This document shows, piece after piece, positions 24,066-35,891 of a DNA stretch of 64,000 bases (the first letter of the stretch is position 1; each line of letters opens with the position of its first letter). The notes below the pieces were generated by a model. It worked only from the letters and a program-made list of their open reading frames with translations, had not been told where the DNA came from and searched no databases. Source of the DNA: Sophora flavescens. Lineage: Eukaryota > Streptophyta > Magnoliopsida > Fabales > Fabaceae. The position numbers were made by a program, and so were the translations under genes. The DNA lies in NCBI GenBank assembly GCA_030762895.1, contig CM061066.1, positions 122,108,552 to 122,172,551 on the forward strand, written 5' to 3'.

Positions 24066-24719
24066 ACTATCGAGTCTGATCAACTCATTATGATGTTGGA
24101 GATATCTCATGAGATTAGGTATGAATGTTAGATGATGTTTTGAAGTGTTCATGCATAGTTTTTCAACGTTGATGGTTGGGGTGTGAAACCTATTGATAAA
24201 TTGTATGCTATAGTAGGGATGCTTATGTTGTTATAACATGAAATTGTACTTGTGCCTTCTTTTGTGCGAGCATTTAGTTATTTTGTAAAATCCCTATATT
24301 GGTGTCTCACCCTTACAACACATCTCAGAGACGTACGAGGGGTATGATCCCTACGAGAAGATGAAGGTCGTCTAGTTGGAAGCATGTTGTCTTGCTCCTA
24401 TTGGCTGTAGTGTCTGTTAGTTACGACCAGCTTAGGTCCTATTATATTATATTATGTTTTGAAGATAAAACTGATGTTGATTTAGGTATGAAAATATATG
24501 AGGCAGTATAGTTGTAAGATTTATATACTTTGTGTATCTGAATGAAATTTGATTACGTTGTTGTTGTTGTGGTTGTAAAGTTAAAAGAAATAAAAAATTA
24601 TCACCATATTTTGAAAATATGAACGTTGAGAAAACATTATTTTCCGAAAGTAACCAGCAAATTAAGTTTTATTTCTGCAAATGGGTAACCATGTGATGAC
24701 CCGAGTTTAGGGTGTCACA

Positions 24720-26640
24720 ATAGTGGTATCAGAGCTGGTCGAGTCTTTCGGGAATGTTGGGAAATAGGTCTGTATGTGGATGTTGTGTGTTCTCTCGATT
24801 AAGATTTGTTTGGAATTACTTCTTAGAAGTAATGTGTGGTAATGACTATGTTTACATTTCAGTTTCTGGTTTTGGTTTAACGATTGTGGTTTATAGGTCG
24901 GTTATGGAACCAGTTGTTGAACCGAAGAGTCGGACGTGGACGCGATCAGTGGAAGAGGCCGTAGAGGCGGTCGTGTTGGCGGTCATGGTAACATGAATGA
25001 AGATTATGAAGGAGGAGTGGATTATGCAGCTCGGGCAATGGAAAATGTAGCAAAATGCGATTGCTAATCGGATCGCATCTATGAATGCCCATAACCAACA
25101 GGACGCAGATTCGAGTGAACAGTTAAGGTGAAGGCAAGAATTTAGCTGCCTTTAGGCGTCAAGATCCATCACAGTTTCATGGAGATGTGGACCCTGTGAA
25201 AGCTGACTTATGGATTCAGGAGTTAGAGAAAATTTTTAGACTAATTCATAGTCCTGAGGGAGTGAAGGTATCTTATGCCACTTTTCTATTGGTGGGCGAT
25301 GCTGAGTATTGGTGGAAGGGCACCGAACAGCTGCTGGAAGCCGAGAATCAGGAGATTACTTGGGAGGTATTTCGAACCAGCTTCGTAAACAAGTATTTTC
25401 CTCAAAGTGCACGAGCTGAGAAGGAGCAAGAATTTTTGCAACTTCAACAGGGGGATTTAAGTGTTGGAGAGTACGCGGCAAGGTTTGAATCACTTGCTAA
25501 GTATTTTCGCTTTTTCCAAAACAACCCAGCGAAGATTTGAAATGTGAGCGTTTTGAAAAAGGATTGCGTTTCGAGATTAAGGAATCAGTACTACCATTGG
25601 AAATCCGGAATTTCCAAGCCTTAGTCGAGAAGTGTAGGAAGGTGGAGTTGATGAGGAAAGAAAAAGACAATGAAGGAACTGTTGGAGGACCCTCTCGTTC
25701 CAAGAACCGAGAATCGAGAATCGGAAGAGGAACGAAATCAGCGAAGCCTTATTTCCGACCACCAGGGAATGACCAGAATATACAACAACATCATTCGAAT
25801 TTTGTTGCGACGGGGGAGTAGTGGCCAAAATAATCAAAATCAAAGTCAAGTTAGAAGGTGTTTCAAATTTGTGGAGATACAAGACATATGATGGATACTT
25901 GCCTGTGAGAGGTGCTAAGTGTTTCAATCTGTGGTCAAGTGGGACATTTGGCAAAGAATTGCAATGCACCAAAGGGAGCTAAGTGTTTCAACTGTGGTCA
26001 AATGGGACATTGGGCGAAGGAATGTAATGCGCCAAGGCGTGGACCGATCACAATAACACCAATCTTGTCAAGTCAAAGACTACGGGTAGAGTGTATAATG
26101 TGTAAGGAGTCGAGACTTCAAACCAAGACGGTAACCTCTTAACTATACTATTTTAATTCGGGTACAATTCATACTTGTTTCGATGGATTGTGTGAGGATA
26201 TGTTGAAAATTTTCTATTTCTTTTAAATTTCATGATGAAATTCTATATGTTTAGACTATCCTATTGCTGTTCAGGATAGATACTTTCTTGATAAAAGGAG
26301 TTTCTTGATGAGACTTAGTCTAGTCACTTTTACGTTTGGTAGAAAGTGATTCTGTCCGAATTCTTGACGGACCATAGTTCTTTTAAATTGTTGGCAAGGA
26401 TATTCTTGTGAGGTAAGAAACTTTCTTAGATTCAAGTTTGTAAATATGTACCGATCATACATTTTTACTTCCCTGAATTTGTTAAAGAATCTCTATACAC
26501 AGAATATTCTTATATTCTTATCAGATTGATGAAATTCTTTTACATACTTTCTTGTGAAAGTAAGGCTTTGGGATCTTTCATTCTAGTCTAGCTTCGTGTC
26601 ATGAAATTTCGAGGACGAAATTTTTTAAGTGGGGTAGTAA
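24720..26640 (+). mobile_element. Internal region 1 of the array
   Basis: 1921 bp. PBS TGGTATCAGAGCTGG at 24724-24738, a disrupted gag (24904-26105), about 500 bp of non-coding sequence with the pre-PPT motif AATTTCGAGGACGAAATT near 26607-26625, and the purine-rich AAGTGGGGTAGTAA directly before LTR2. Confidence 0.92.
24904..26105 (+). pseudogene. gag copy 1 of the array, frameshifted
   Basis: Nearly identical to the intact copy at 30493-31689 but broken by several indels. The longest clean piece is 25187-25540, which holds the Gag core. A frameshift sits at about 25530 (one A missing in CCCAAGCG) and others occur in the Arg/Gly-rich start, near 25080-25130, in the Gln/Asn-rich linker and in the first and second zinc knuckles. 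Most of the breaks coincide with CAG or CTG in copy 2 that reads CGA, TCG or similar here, so some may be sequencing errors and the true gene could be less damaged than it looks. Confidence 0.85.
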
Positions 26641-29600
26641 TGTAACACCCCGATTTTCGCTGCTTCGTAATATCGGTAATAAATATATAAATATATATTT
26701 TATCCGAGACTTAGAAAATGATTTTGGATAAACCAAGGTCATTTCCTTGTTACACTTATTTTTATAAGGCTACGGGGAAGTTTTTGGTTGAAAACTTCGA
26801 GGCGGAGCCGTCTGTTTTTTTGCGTCTTCACTGACAGTAAAAGTTTACTGCTCAGAAGACCTAATTTTGAGTCGTGAACGAGATGAAAAATGTTTTTATC
26901 ATATTTACTACGATACTGGAAGTTTTGAAAATTTTGGTAAAAAAATTAAAATATTATATTTGTTGCGAGCCTATACGTCAAGATGTCTCTAGGCAGAGCC
27001 TGAGTCAGATGAATCGGGAAGTCGGCAACGTAGCAGAGACATTGGATTGACCGACTTGACGAGCATTTATGACGAGTTTATCCTATCATAAATGGCCATA
27101 ATGGCACATTTATGGCAACATTAAATTTTCCTATGAAATGACCAAAATGCCCTTGTCTTTATATGACAATTGCAAGCAAATACCATTGGAAAAGTTGACT
27201 AAAACTTACCCAAAACCCACGGCTCCCAATTCTTCTTCACCAAGCATTGATTTCTTCTCCACCAAGCATTGATTTCTTCTTCACCAAGCATTGATTTCTT
27301 CTTCATGAAGCATTGAGTTTATGCCTTTGATCAACATGTTCTTCATATGTTTAAAGTTTTTGAAGCTAGATTCAAAAATTCATAACTAATTCTAGAAAAA
27401 TCCTTTTGACATGAAACCAATAGCTATAATCTTATAATCATCTCTATTTTCATCATCTAGAAGCACAAGATCATGAGAAATTTCTTTCCCTAATTTCTGG
27501 ACTGGGCCGAATCTAGGTCAATATGGTGTTCTTAGGTTTTGTTTCAATTTCATGTCTTGATTCATGATTATATCTTGATAGTTCTTGTATTCAAGTATAT
27601 AGAGGATCAAAAATCAAACTTGAGCCTATTTGTTTCTTCAAAAACCGAAACCCTAGGTAGGATCACTTAATGATTTTGTGATTCAAAAGTTGTTGTAATC
27701 TTTGAATCCAACTCTAAGCTTTGTATGTTGATTAAATCCAAGAGTTGATGAAATTTTAAAACTTCTAGCCTATTGATCTTGAGAAAACCGAACCCTAGTT
27801 CTTAGAACTAGATGGGTTTAGTTTATGATTCTTAGTTCATAATCATGGTTAAAGTGATTAATCATGCTTAAGTAACTTATGGATCATTAATCCCTAAGTT
27901 AATCAAATTTTAAGTTTCCTAACCTAGAAAATTGGGTAAAGCCGAACCCTAACCCCCATTGATTTAAGTGTGTTGTTGTTTGATTTGATTTATTTTGGTT
28001 GCAATTCGTTTGAAGGAAACAACTAAGTTAACCGATTTACGCTGACGGAGAGGAAAAATCGGATCGGGATCAGGAGATTAACAGGAACAGTTAGTTCAAT
28101 CTTCAAGAGGTAAGGGGGGGCTTGCCATGATGGATTTTTCTCAATAACTCTTTGCTTGTAGTGTGGTTTATATGATTTATATGTGGTTTTGATTATTTGT
28201 TTATGTGGCTTACGTTGTGTTGTTTATCTGAGTATCGGTGATTTATCTGCTTTTAATTGATTTAATTATCTGCAGTAGTATATTATGTTGCTATGATGCA
28301 TGATCTGCCTGGGGATATAATCTTGATAATTTTTGTTGAATCTTATTTGTGAGTGTTGTTTGAGAATCCTTGACCGTGGTCGATGCACAATCTATTAATC
28401 GAGATAAAAGCTTTAATAAGTTGTGGTAAATTATATTCCAGGTTTTATGGGAAACGTTGGAATATAATAGTGGTGGAAAATATTATTTTGGAAAAATAAT
28501 GAGTTTTGATAAATGTTATTATGTTTGATGATTTATTAGTGTAAAAGTAACTTGAGTCACAATGAGAGCGAAATTGTGAAAATGTTTAAGTACTACTAAT
28601 TTTTATGTAAGAAAGTTTGCAATATTATACAAAGTTATTTTATAAAATTAATTGTTGAAAAGAAGTTAATGATGATTTTAGAAAGTTGTTTCAGTGGAAA
28701 AAGTTAAGTTTTGGCTTAAGAAGCTTTAAAGTGATAATTGATGAATGATTTGGAAAAGTGTGATGACAGATTTGGAAAAAACGTAGAAGGCAAGTATTTT
28801 GAAACAGTAGTACATATTTTAAGGAAGTTAAAACCTCAAGTGACTCACCTTTGTGAAAGTTTGATTATTTAAAGATTTTATTAATGAATTTCAAATTTTG
28901 AAAAAAAGAATTTATGAAAGCAAAACTGATTTAGTGTTAAAAGTGGTGTGGAACTTAGTAACCGAGACGTCGGGGTACTAATGTTCTGTGTTGTGATGAA
29001 CTCAGTCATTTGGACTTTGAGGGCCTATATTGTATACATGAGGTATACCATGTTGAAACATTGAAGATGTTTCTAGTGCCACGAACCTAAGACTGGTGCA
29101 CTGGTCGAGAGGTGTCGTGATTGAGCACTCGGACAGTAAGGTCCTATGTTTTGATAAAAGTTTTATGGACAGTAAAGTCCTATGTTTAGATAAAAGTTTT
29201 ATGGACAGTGAGGTCCTGTGTTGTGATGAAAGTTTTAAAATTGTTTTAAAACTATGTGAGCCGTAAGCCATTTTGAGCTTCGGCAAAGAAAGATTGAACA
29301 CAAAGAAAAGAATGAAACAAAAGTGTTTTGCATGCATTGGCAGACGTGCCCGGTGTTCTGTTCTGGCTGCGTGCCTGGGTTTTCTGTTCTGGCTGCGTGC
29401 CTGTTATTCTGTTCTGGCTGCGTGCCTGGTTTTTCTGCTTCGCCGCGCGTGCGGGTTTTCTGCTGCGTTGCGTGCCTGGTATTCTGCTCTCCAGCTGCGT
29501 GCCTGGTGTTCTGCTCTGCTGCGTGCCTGGGTTTTCTGTTACTCGCCGCGTGCACTGGTGTTCTTGCTTCGCTGCGTGCCTGGTGTTCTCCGTTACGGCT

Positions 29601-30306
29601 GCGTGCCTGGTGTTCTGTTTTGACTGCGTGTCTGTGGCTGCGTGCCTGTAACTATCGAGTCTGATCAACTCATTATGATGTTGGAGATATCTCATGAGAT
29701 TAGGTATGAATGTTAGATGATGTTTTGAAGTGTTCATGCATAGTTTTTCAACGTTGATGGTTGGGGTGTGAAACCTATTGATAAATTGTATGCTATAGTA
29801 GGGATGCTTATGTTGTTATAACATGAAATTGTACTTGTGCCTTCTTTTGTGCGAGCATTTAGTTATTTTGTAAAATCCCTATATTGGTGTCTCACCCTTA
29901 CAACACATCTCGAGAGACGCATTTAGGTATGATCCCTACGAGAAGATGAAGGTACATCTAGTTGGAAGCATGTTGTCTTTGCTCCTATTGGTCGTAGTGT
30001 TCATTAGTTACGACCAGCTTAGGTCCTATTATATTATATTATGTTTTGAAGATAAAACTGATGTTGATTTAGGTATGAAAATATATGAGGCAGTATAGTT
30101 GTAAGATTTATATACTTTGTGTATCTGAATGAAATTTGATTACGTTGTTGTTGTTGTGGTTGTAAAGTTAAAAGAAAAAAAAAATTATCACCATATTTTG
30201 AAAATATGAACGTTGAGAAAACATTATTTTCCGAAAGTAACCAGCAAATTAAGTTTTATTTCTGCAAATGGGTAACCATGTGATGACCCGAGTTTAGGGT
30301 GTCACA
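26641..30306 (+). mobile_element. LTR2 of the array (short form)
   Basis: 3666 bp, same termini as LTR1. It lacks the LTR1-specific segment and has three short CACCAAGCATTGATTTCTTC repeats at about 27238-27312 instead. Its minisatellite is at 29348-29652, with units of unusual sequence such as TTCGCCGCGCGTGC. Confidence 0.93.
29348..29652. repeat. CTG-rich minisatellite in LTR2
   Basis: About eleven ~26-bp units as in LTR1. Four or five units are rearranged at the CTG positions. Confidence 0.9.
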
Positions 30307-30492
30307 ATAGTGGTATCAGAGCTGGTCGAGTCTTTCGGGAATGTTGGGAAATAGGTCTGTTATGTGGATGTTGTGTGTTCTCTGATTAAGATTTGTTTGG
30401 AATTACTTCTTAGAAGTAATGTGTGGTAATGACTATGTTTACATTTCAGTTTCTGGTTTTTGGTTTAACTGATTGTGGTTTATAGGTCAGTT

Positions 30493-31689
30493 ATGGAACC
30501 AGTTGTTGAACCAGAAGCTGGACGTGGACGCGACTGTGGAAGAGGCCGTAGAGGCGGTCGTGTTGGCGGTCATGGTAACATGAATGAAGATTATGAAGGA
30601 GGAGTGGATTATGCAGCTCAGGCAATGGAAAATGTAGCAGCTGCGATTGCTAATCAGACTGCATCTATGAATGCCCATAACCAACAGGCACAGATTCGAG
30701 CTGAACAGGCTGTTGAAGGCAAGAATTTAGCTGCCTTTAGGCGTCAAGATCCATCACAGTTTCATGGAGATGTGGACCCTATGAAAGCTGACTTATGGAT
30801 TCAGGAGTTAGAGAAAATTTTTAGACTAATTCATAGTCCTGAGGGAGTGAAGGTATCTTATGCCACTTTTCTATTGGTGGGCGATGCTGAGTATTGGTGG
30901 AAGGGCACCGAACAGCTGCTGGAAGCCGAGAATCAGGAGATTACTTGGGAGGTATTTCGAACCAGCTTCGTAAACAAGTATTTTCCTCAAAGTGCACGAG
31001 CTGAGAAGGAGCAAGAATTTTTGCAACTTCAACAGGGGGATTTAAGTGTTGGAGAGTACGCGGCAAGGTTTGAATCACTTGCTAAGTATTTTCGCTTTTT
31101 CCAAAACAACCCAAGCGAAGATTTGAAATGTGAGCGTTTTGAAAAAGGATTGCGTTTCGAGATTAAGGAATCAGTACTACCATTGGAAATCTGGAATTTC
31201 CAAGCCTTAGTCGAGAAGTGTAGGAAGGTGGAGTTGATGAGGAAAGAAAAAGACAATGAAGGAACTGTTGGAGGACCCTCTCGTTCCAAGAACCAGAATC
31301 AGAATCGGAAAGAGGAACGAAATCAGCAGAAGCCTTATTTCCGACCACCAGGGAATGACCAGAATATACAACAACATCATTCGAATTTTGTTGCGACGGG
31401 GAGTAGTGGCCAAAATAATCAAAATCAAAGTCAAGTTAGAAGGTGTTTCAGCTGTGGAGATACAAGACATATGATGGATACTTGCCCTGTGAGAGGTGCT
31501 AAGTGTTTCAACTGTGGTCAAGTGGGACATTTGGCAAAGAATTGCAATGCACCAAAGGGAGCTAAGTGTTTCAACTGTGGTCAAATGGGACATTGGGCGA
31601 AGGAATGTAATGCGCCAAGGCGTGGACCGACTGTCAATAACACCAATGCTGTCAAGTCAAAGACTACGGGTAGAGTGTATAATGTGTAA
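30493..31689 (+). CDS. gag: Gag polyprotein, intact copy of the array
   Basis: 398 codons from the ATG at 30493; upstream in-frame codons include no better start. Residues about 10-28 are Arg/Gly rich. Residues about 98-205 are the retrotransposon Gag core, with DLWIQELEKIF, AEYWW, ITWEVFRTSFVNKYFP and VGEYAARFESL. A Gln/Asn-rich linker follows, then three CCHC zinc knuckles at residues 318-331, 338-351 and 359-372; the first (CFSCGDTRHMMDTC) lacks the usual Gly before His. Gag forms the virus-like particle in the cytoplasm and its knuckles bind the element RNA. No protease or other pol domain follows, so reverse transcription would need an autonomous partner. It is the only one of three copies that is uninterrupted. 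Confidence 0.93.
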   Translation: MEPVVEPEAGRGRDCGRGRRGGRVGGHGNMNEDYEGGVDYAAQAMENVAAAIANQTASMNAHNQQAQIRAEQAVEGKNLAAFRRQDPSQFHGDVDPMKADLWIQELEKIFRLIHSPEGVKVSYATFLLVGDAEYWWKGTEQLLEAENQEITWEVFRTSFVNKYFPQSARAEKEQEFLQLQQGDLSVGEYAARFESLAKYFRFFQNNPSEDLKCERFEKGLRFEIKESVLPLEIWNFQALVEKCRKVELMRKEKDNEGTVGGPSRSKNQNQNRKEERNQQKPYFRPPGNDQNIQQHHSNFVATGSSGQNNQNQSQVRRCFSCGDTRHMMDTCPVRGAKCFNCGQVGHLAKNCNAPKGAKCFNCGQMGHWAKECNAPRRGPTVNNTNAVKSKTTGRVYNV

Positions 31690-32224
31690 GGAGCTGAGAC
31701 TTCAAACCAAGACGGTAACCTCTTAACTATACTATTTTAATTCGGGTACAATTCATACTTGTTTCGATGGATTGTGTGAGGATATGTTGAAAATTTTCTA
31801 TTTCTTTTAAATTTCATGATGAAATTCTATATGTTTAGACTATCCTATTGCTGTTCAGGATAGATACTTTCTTGATAAAAGGAGTTTCTTGATGAGACTT
31901 AGTCTAGTCACTTTTACGTTTGGTAGAAAGTGATTCTGTCCGAATTCTTGACGGACCATAGTTCTTTTAAATTGTTGGCAAGGATATTCTTGTGAGGTAA
32001 GAAACTTTCTTAGATTCAAGTTTGTAAATATGTACCGATCATACATTTTTACTTCCCTGAATTTGTTAAAGAATCTCTATACACAGAATATTCTTATATT
32101 CTTATCAGATTGATGAAATTCTTTTACATACTTTCTTGTGAAAGTAAGGCTTTGGGATCTTTCATTCTAGTCTAGCTTCGTGTCATGAAATTTCGAGGAC
32201 GAAATTTTTTAAGTGGGGTAGTAA
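31690..32224 (+). other. Non-coding 3' part of internal region with pre-PPT motif
   Basis: No ORF. It ends with AATTTCGAGGACGAAATT near 32191-32209, a motif that also stands before the PPT of the family-2 element (near 48478), and then the PPT. The motif is common just before the 3' LTR in plant chromoviruses. Confidence 0.7.
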
Positions 32225-35200
32225 TGTAACACCCCGATTTTCGCTGCTTCGTAATATCGGTAATAAATATATAAATATATATTTTATCCGAGACTTAGAA
32301 AATGATTTTGGATAAACCAAGGTCATTTCCTTGTTACACTTATTTTTATAAGGCTACGGGGAAGTTTTTGGTTGAAAACTCGAGGCGGAGGCCTTGTCAT
32401 TGCTTTTCTCGTCTTCACCGACAAAGAAAGTTTCTTCGCTCGAAGACCTAATTTTGAGTCGTGAACGAGATGAAAAATGTTTTTATCATATTTACTACGA
32501 TACTGGAAGTTTTGAAAATTTTGGTAAAAAAATTAAAATATTATATTTGTTGCGAGCCTATACGTCAAGATGTCTCTAGCGAGCCTCGAGTCGGATGAAT
32601 CGGGAAGTCGGCAACGTGAAAGGCAGACATTGGATTGACCGACTTGACGAGCATTTATGACGAGTTTATCCTATCATAAATGGCCATAATGGCACATTTA
32701 TGGCAACATTAAATTTTCCTATGAAATGACCAAAATGCCCTTGTCTTTATATGACAATTGCAAGCAAATACCATTGGAAAAGTTGACTAAAACTTACCCA
32801 AAACCCACGGCTCCCAATTCTTCTTCACCAAGCATTGATTTCTTCTCCACCAAGCATTGATTTCTTCTTCACCAAGCATTGATTTCTTCTTCATGAAGCA
32901 TTGAGTTTATGCCTTTGATCAACATGTTCTTCATATGTTTAAAGTTTTTGAAGCTAGATTCAAAAATTCATAACTAATTCTAGAAAAATCCTTTTGACAT
33001 GAAACCAATAGCTATAATCTTATAATCATCTCTATTTTCATCATCTAGAAGCACAAGATCATGAGAAATTTCTTTCCCTAATTTCTGGATCAAGCCGAAT
33101 CTAGGTCAATATGGTGTTCTTAGGTTTTGTTTCAATTTCATGTCTTGATTCATGATTATATCTTGATAGTTCTTGTATTCAAGTATATAGAGGATCAAAA
33201 ATCAAACTTGAGCCTATTTGTTTCTTCAAAAACCGAAACCCTAGGTAGGATCACTTAATGATTTTGTGATTCAAAAGTTGTTGTAATCTTTGAATCCAAC
33301 TCTAAGCTTTGTATGTTGATTAAATCCAAGAGTTGATGAAATTTTAAAACTTCTAGCCTATTGATCTTGAGAAAACTGAACCCTAGTTCTTAGAACTAGA
33401 TGGGTTTAGTTTATGATTCTTAGTTCATAATCATGGTTAAAGTGATTAATCATGCTTAAGTAACTTATGGATCATTAATCCCTAAGTTAATCAAATTTTA
33501 AGTTTCCTAACCTAGAAAATTGGGTAAAGCCGAACCCTAACCCCCATTGATTTAAGTGTGTTGTTGTTTGATTTGATTTATTTTGGTTGCAATTCGTTTG
33601 AAGGAAACAACTAAGTTAACCGATTTACGCTGACGGAGAGGAAAAATCGGATCGGGATCAGGAGATTAACAGGAACAGTTAGTTCAATCTTCAAGAGGTA
33701 AGGGGGGGCTTGCCATGATGGATTTTTCTCAATAACTCTTTGCTTGTAGTGTGGTTTATATGATTTATATGTGGTTTTGATTATTTGTTTATGTGGCTTA
33801 CGTTGTGTTGTTTATCTGAGTATCGGTGATTTATCTGCTTTTAATTGATTTAATTATCTGCAGTAGTATATTATGTTGCTATGATGCATGATCTGCCTGG
33901 GGATATAATCTTGATAATTTTTGTTGAATCTTATTTGTGAGTGTTGTTTGAGAAGCCTGACTGTGGTCAGTGCACAATCTATTAATCAGATAAAAGCTTT
34001 AATAAGCTGTGTAAATTATATTCCAGGTTTTATGGGAAACGTTGGAATATAATAGTGGTGGAAAATATTATTTTGGAAAAATAATGAGTTTTGATAAATG
34101 TTATTATTTTTGATGATTTATTAGTGTAAAAGTAACTTGAGTCACAATGAGAGCGAAATTGTGAAAATGTTTAAGTACTACTAATTTTTATGTAAGAAAG
34201 TTTGCAATATTATACAAAGTTATTTTATAAAATTAATTGTTGAAAAGAAGTTAATGATGATTTTAGAAAGTTGTTTCAGTGGAAAAAGTTAAGTTTTGGC
34301 TTAAGAAGCTTTAAAGTGATAATTGATGAATGATTTGGAAAAGTGTGATGACAGATTTGGAAAAACGTAGAAGGCAAGTATTTTGAAACAGTAGTACATA
34401 TTTTAAGGAAGTTAAAACCTCAAGTGACTCACCTTTGTGAAAGTTTGATTATTTAAAGATTTTATTAATGAATTTCAAATTTTGAAAAAAAGAATTTATG
34501 AAAGCAAAACTGATTTAGTGTTAAAAGTGGTGTGGAACTTAGTAACCGAGACGTCGGGGTACTAATGTTCTGTGTTGTGATGAACTCAGTCATTTGGACT
34601 TTGAGGGCCTATATTGTATACATGAGGTATACCATGTTGAAACATTGAAGATGTTTCTAGTGCCACGAACCTAAGACTGGTGCACCGGTCGAGAGGTGTC
34701 GTGATTGAGCACTCGGACAGTAAGGTCCTATGTTTTGATAAAAGTTTTATGGACAGTAAAGTCCTATGTTTAGATAAAAGTTTTATGGACAGTGAGGTCC
34801 TGTGTTGTGATGAAAGTTTTAAAATTGTTTTAAAACTATGTGAGCCGTAAGCCATTTTGAGCTTCGGCAAAGAAAGATTGAACACAAAGAAAAGAATGAA
34901 ACAAAAGTGTTTTGCATGCATTGGCAGACGTGCCCGGTGTTCTGTTCTGGCTGCGTGCCTGGGTTTTCTGTTCTGGCTGCGTGCCTGTTATTCTGTTCTG
35001 GCTGCGTGCCTGGTTTTTCTGTTCTGGCTGCGTGCCTGGGTTTTCTGTTCTGGCTGCGTGCCTGGTATTCTGTTCTGGCTGCGTGCCTGGTGTTCTGTTC
35101 TGGCTGCGTGCCTGGGTTTTCTGTTCTGGCTGCGTGCACTGGTGTTCTCGCTTCGCTGCGTGCCTGGTGTTCTCCGCTCGGCCGCGTGCCTGGGTGTTCT

Positions 35201-35891
35201 GTTTTGACTGCGTGTCTGTGGCTGCGTGCCTGTAACTATCGAGTCTGATCAACTCATTATGATGTTGGAGATATCTCATGAGATTAGGTATGAATGTTAG
35301 ATGATGTTTTGAAGTGTTCATGCATAGTTTTTCAACGTTGATGGTTGGGGTGTGAAACCTATTGATAAATTGTATGCTATAGTAGGGATGCTTATGTTGT
35401 TATAACATGAAATTGTACTTGTGCCTTCTTTTGTGCGAGCATTTAGTTATTTTGTAAAATCCCTATATTGGTGTCTCACCCTTACAACACATCTCAGAGA
35501 CGTACGAGGGGTATGATCCCTACGAGAAGATGAAGGCTGTCTAGTTGGAAGCATGTTGTGCTGCTCCTATTGGCTGTAGTGTCTGTGAGTTACGACCAGC
35601 TTAGGTCCTATTATATTATATTATGTTTTGAAGATAAAACTGATGTTGATTTAGGTATGAAAATATATGAGGCAGTATAGTTGTAAGATTTATATACTTT
35701 GTGTATCTGAATGAAATTTGATTACGTTGTTGTTGTTGTGGTTGTAAAGTTAAAAGAAAAAAAAAATTATCACCATATTTTGAAAATATGAACGTTGAGA
35801 AAACATTATTTTCCGAAAGTAACCAGCAAATTAAGTTTTATTTCTGCAAATGGGTAACCATGTGATGACCCGAGTTTAGTAGGGTGTCACA
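32225..35891 (+). mobile_element. LTR3 of the array (short form)
   Basis: 3667 bp. Same structure as LTR2. It has many CG-containing differences at CAG/CTG sites, for example AGCGAGCCTCGAGTCGGATG (about 32578-32597) where LTR4 reads GGCAGAGCCTGAGTCAGATG. It ends GAGTTTAGTAGGGTGTCACA, with a three-base TAG repeat insertion. Confidence 0.93.
34932..35236. repeat. CTG-rich minisatellite in LTR3
   Basis: The most regular of the four blocks: about eight consecutive units of GGCTGCGTGCCTGG plus a TTCTGTTCT-like half before distorted units near the right end. Confidence 0.9.

Larger units (their letters stand above)
20688..24719 (+). mobile_element. LTR1 of the array (long form)
   Basis: 4032 bp, TGTAACACCCCG to GGGTGTCACA. 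It is about 366 bp longer than LTR2-4 because it carries about 435 bp at 21310-21745 where the others have about 70 bp of short CACCAAGCATTGATTTCTTC repeats. A weak TATA-like CTTTATATGA lies near 21209. Tandem GGAC...GTCC hairpins (23555-23642) and a CTG-rich minisatellite (23765-24065) lie in the downstream half. Confidence 0.93.
30307..32224 (+). mobile_element. Internal region 2 of the array
   Basis: 1918 bp. PBS TGGTATCAGAGCTGG at 30311-30325, intact gag, 535 bp of non-coding 3' sequence and the PPT AAGTGGGGTAGTAA at 32211-32224. Reading past the gag stop in frame gives GAETSNQDGNL, the normal link into the protease domain of related autonomous elements, and then stops, so pol was removed just after that point. 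Confidence 0.92.

Noticed and set aside
23703..24152. Minus-strand ORF coding for repeated TRHAARTENPGTQPEQN-like peptides (also 29252-29737 and 34836-35321)
   Set aside because: It is the translation of the ~26-bp minisatellite and flanking LTR sequence. Other frames of the repeat are equally open on the plus strand, and the LTR4 copy is broken on this strand.
25577..25972. Minus-strand ORF opposite gag copy 1 (and 31207-31593, 31029-31289)
   Set aside because: Shadow frames of the gag gene; no conserved motif and different extents in each unit.
34932..35236. Regular repeats that could suggest a CRISPR array
   Set aside because: Head-to-tail units have no unique spacers, lie within plant LTRs, and there are no cas genes.
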